64,000 nt of DNA from JALZAQ01 sp038253885. GTDB lineage: Bacteria; Gemmatimonadota; Gemmatimonadetes; Gemmatimonadales; Gemmatimonadaceae. A model generated the notes under the pieces. It was not told the origin of the DNA and made no database searches. It saw nothing but the letters and a program-made list of their open reading frames with translations. Shown here in pieces: positions 62,410-64,000 of the stretch; the first letter of the stretch is position 1, and every line of letters starts with the position of its first letter. A program made the translations under genes and the position numbers. The DNA is taken from contig JBBSGP010000014.1 in the NCBI GenBank assembly GCA_038253885.1, positions 10,968 through 74,967 on the forward strand, written 5' to 3'.

Positions 62410-63740
62410 GGCCGCGCCTCCCGGCCACCGTCGGCCAGGCGAATGCCGGTGAACTGCCACCGCACGTCCGACGGGAAGAAGTTGCGGTAGGTGACCCGAG
62501 CGTGAGAGCGTGGAGTTGCGCACGACGCGCCCCGAAGCACCCACTGGTCCGCCATCCACTTTCCGTTGTACTCACCGATGGCGCCGGCGGAAGGCCGGTA
62601 ATTGGGATAGCCGCCGTAGGCGCTCTGCGTCCACTGCCACACGTCGCCGTAGAGCTGCGCCAGGCCATCGCCCGCCTCGGCAGGACCGGGATGAAAGCAC
62701 TCCGCCTCGACGAAGCGCCCCTCGACCGGCGCGCTGCGGGCCGCCGCCTCCCACTCGAACTCAGTGGGCAGCCGGCGTCCCGCCCAGTGCGTGTAGGCGT
62801 CGGCCTCGTAGTAGCTCACGTGCGTCACCGGCTCCTCGAGGGCTGCTCCCTCCAGCGCGCGCGTGCCGCCGAGCGTGAACTCCGTCCAGCGGCCATCGGC
62901 GTCCTTCTCCCAGTAGAGCGGCCCTTCCCAGCGGCGGTCCTGCACCGTCGCGAGGCCGGCGGAGAGCCAGAGCTCGGGGCGCGAGTAGCCCGCGTCACGC
63001 ACGAACTCCAGATACTCGCCGTTCATGACGGGCCGCGAGGCCAGACGGTACGGCTCGAGGAAGACGCGGTGGCGTGGTCCCTCGTTGTCGTAGGCGAAGC
63101 CCGGCCGCTCGTGACCGATCCATGCCACCCCGCCACTGAAGTCGCGCCATTGCAGTAGCGACGAGTCGGCCGCGCGTCCAGCCGTCGCCTCGCGATATGT
63201 GGGCCGGAGCGGGTTGGTCCAGAGGACGTGCTTGATGTCGGTGAGGAGAAGCTCCTGGTGTTGCTGCTCGTGGTGGAGCCCGAGCTCGATCAGCCCCACC
63301 GCTGGATGCTGGGCGTCGCCAGCGATGCGCTCCATGAGCCGCCGCATCGCCTCGTCCACGTGGGCGCGATAGGCGAACACCTCGCGCACCGTGGGCCGCG
63401 TGACGAGGCCGCGCTTCGCCCGGCAGTGCCGCTCCCCCGCCTGCACGTAGTACGAGTTGAAGAGGTAGGCGTAGCGCGGATCGGGGGAGCGATACGTCGG
63501 GTCGTGCTCCGCGAGGACGAACGTCTCGAGGAACCAGCTCGTGTGCGCGAGGTGCCATTTGGTGGGGCTCACGTCGGGCATGGAGCTGACGACGAAGTCT
63601 TCCACCTCGAGCGGCTCGCACAGGCGTTCGGTCTGGACGCGGACCAGCTCATAGCGGGCGGCGAGCGCGAGAGGGTGCGCCGGAGCGGCGGCGTCGGCCG
63701 CCGGTGACGACGTGGGAGTCGACAGGTACGAGAGAGTCAT
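62406..63740 (-). CDS. egtB: Ergothioneine sulfoxide synthase (EgtB)
   Basis: 444 residues from ATG 63740; upstream codons overlap the promoter. The N-terminal DinB-like domain holds the iron ligands (KWHLAHTSWF; GLHHEQQHQELLLTDIKH). The C-terminal FGE-sulfatase domain includes RLPTEFEWEAAAR, GDVWQWTQSAYGGYP and RGASCATPRSHARVTYRNFF. It joins hercynine with cysteine or gamma-glutamylcysteine using O2. No egtA, egtC or egtE is nearby, as in two-gene egt clusters elsewhere. Operon with egtD. Confidence 0.94.
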   Translation of the reverse strand: MTLSYLSTPTSSPAADAAAPAHPLALAARYELVRVQTERLCEPLEVEDFVVSSMPDVSPTKWHLAHTSWFLETFVLAEHDPTYRSPDPRYAYLFNSYYVQAGERHCRAKRGLVTRPTVREVFAYRAHVDEAMRRLMERIAGDAQHPAVGLIELGLHHEQQHQELLLTDIKHVLWTNPLRPTYREATAGRAADSSLLQWRDFSGGVAWIGHERPGFAYDNEGPRHRVFLEPYRLASRPVMNGEYLEFVRDAGYSRPELWLSAGLATVQDRRWEGPLYWEKDADGRWTEFTLGGTRALEGAALEEPVTHVSYYEADAYTHWAGRRLPTEFEWEAAARSAPVEGRFVEAECFHPGPAEAGDGLAQLYGDVWQWTQSAYGGYPNYRPSAGAIGEYNGKWMADQWVLRGASCATPRSHARVTYRNFFPSDVRWQFTGIRLADGGREARP

Positions 63741-63812
63741 GGCGGCGACTGGAGCGAGGCGAGGGTGTCGTGGCTGGACGGTGTCGGTGCCGCCCGGGCG
63801 CTGGCGGCAGGG

Positions 63813-63839
63813 CAAGTCGCGAGGCCCCCGCAACGTTCC
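63813..63839 (-). promoter_or_regulatory. ECF-type promoter, egtB-egtD operon
   Basis: Minus strand GGAACG (63839-63834), 15-bp spacer, GACTTG (63818-63813), 72 bp before ATG 63740. Last of the seven sites. Confidence 0.75.
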
Positions 63840-64000
63840 CACGGGCGAACGAGGCCGGCCCTAGAAGATATGAAGGGGGGCTGGCCCCCTGACTTGGTCG
63901 TGGGTTAGCTCACCCGTGATCACGCAGGAGTGCCAGAGCCACATGCGACATCCGGTCGCACTGCCAGAGGACCAGCCCCATGTCCACTTCGTCTTCCTCC

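Noticed and set aside
63872..63890. Hairpin AGGGGG/CCCCCT near 63880
   Set aside because: Short 6-bp stem in a G/C run; not convincing as terminator or other element.
63980..64000. ATG at 63980 with AGAGGA upstream as the start of a further gene
   Set aside because: Only seven codons (MSTSSSS) before the window ends; too little to support a call.

Overview
The window is high-GC bacterial DNA. Many exported enzymes have signal peptides ending in AxAQ. There are two sortilin/VPS10-like Asp-box proteins, a DUF4097 protein, a BlaI/M56 pair, and M3, M16, M20 and S8 peptidases. This mix is typical of Gemmatimonadota (or a close relative). The assignment is inference from gene content; no rRNA, tRNA, IS element or CRISPR was seen.

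Left part (about 1-40.6 kb): a chromosomal mosaic of mostly independent units. In order: a GMC oxidoreductase; a GntR-slipin pair divergent from a Clp-N/GntR fusion; an alpha/beta hydrolase with an M20 peptidase; a beta-lactamase-fold hydrolase; a DUF763 protein; a BlaI regulator with an M56 receptor carrying SDYE repeats; a Tat-exported LanC-like protein with an M16 peptidase; an AAA ATPase; a VPS10-like protein; a degenerate GGDEF protein, a putative lipoprotein and a small membrane protein; a subtilase; an ABC exporter; a MarR-GNAT fusion; a glycine-zipper lipoprotein; an M3 peptidase; a DUF4097 protein; a second VPS10-like protein overlapping pgi, followed by rpiA; a gluconate-dehydrogenase-subunit-3-like protein with a GH144-type glucoamylase; and a HAD hydrolase.

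Right part (about 40.6-64 kb): what looks like one stress regulon. It opens with a remnant of an enolase-superfamily gene. Next come an ECF sigma factor and a ZAS anti-sigma factor whose Cys/His spacing (C-x25-H-x3-C-x2-C) equals that of RsrA, the thiol-redox switch of Streptomyces SigR. Seven near-identical promoter-like elements, GGAAC(T/G)-N15-GACTTG, stand before: the sigma gene; a small lipoprotein; a divergent operon of a flavin disulfide reductase, an ABC ATPase and a fused binding-protein/permease resembling EgtU/OpuC transporters; a TVP38 protein; a cysteine-rich flavodoxin-like protein; an operon of a second disulfide reductase, a TonB-dependent receptor, YnjB, two YnjC-type permeases, YnjD and a YnjF-type phosphatidyltransferase; and egtB-egtD (ergothioneine synthesis). 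A peroxiredoxin-like gene follows egtD.

Reading: a SigR/RsrA-like circuit appears to couple ergothioneine synthesis, possible ergothioneine or quaternary-amine import, disulfide reduction and a TonB/Ynj uptake route. Promoter recurrence and gene order are seen in the sequence; the regulatory link and the substrates are inferred. A separate HMA-CcdA-OsmC-HMA cluster at 59-60.5 kb lies behind a MerR-type promoter with a 19-bp spacer; two of its genes are frameshifted and one is a remnant.
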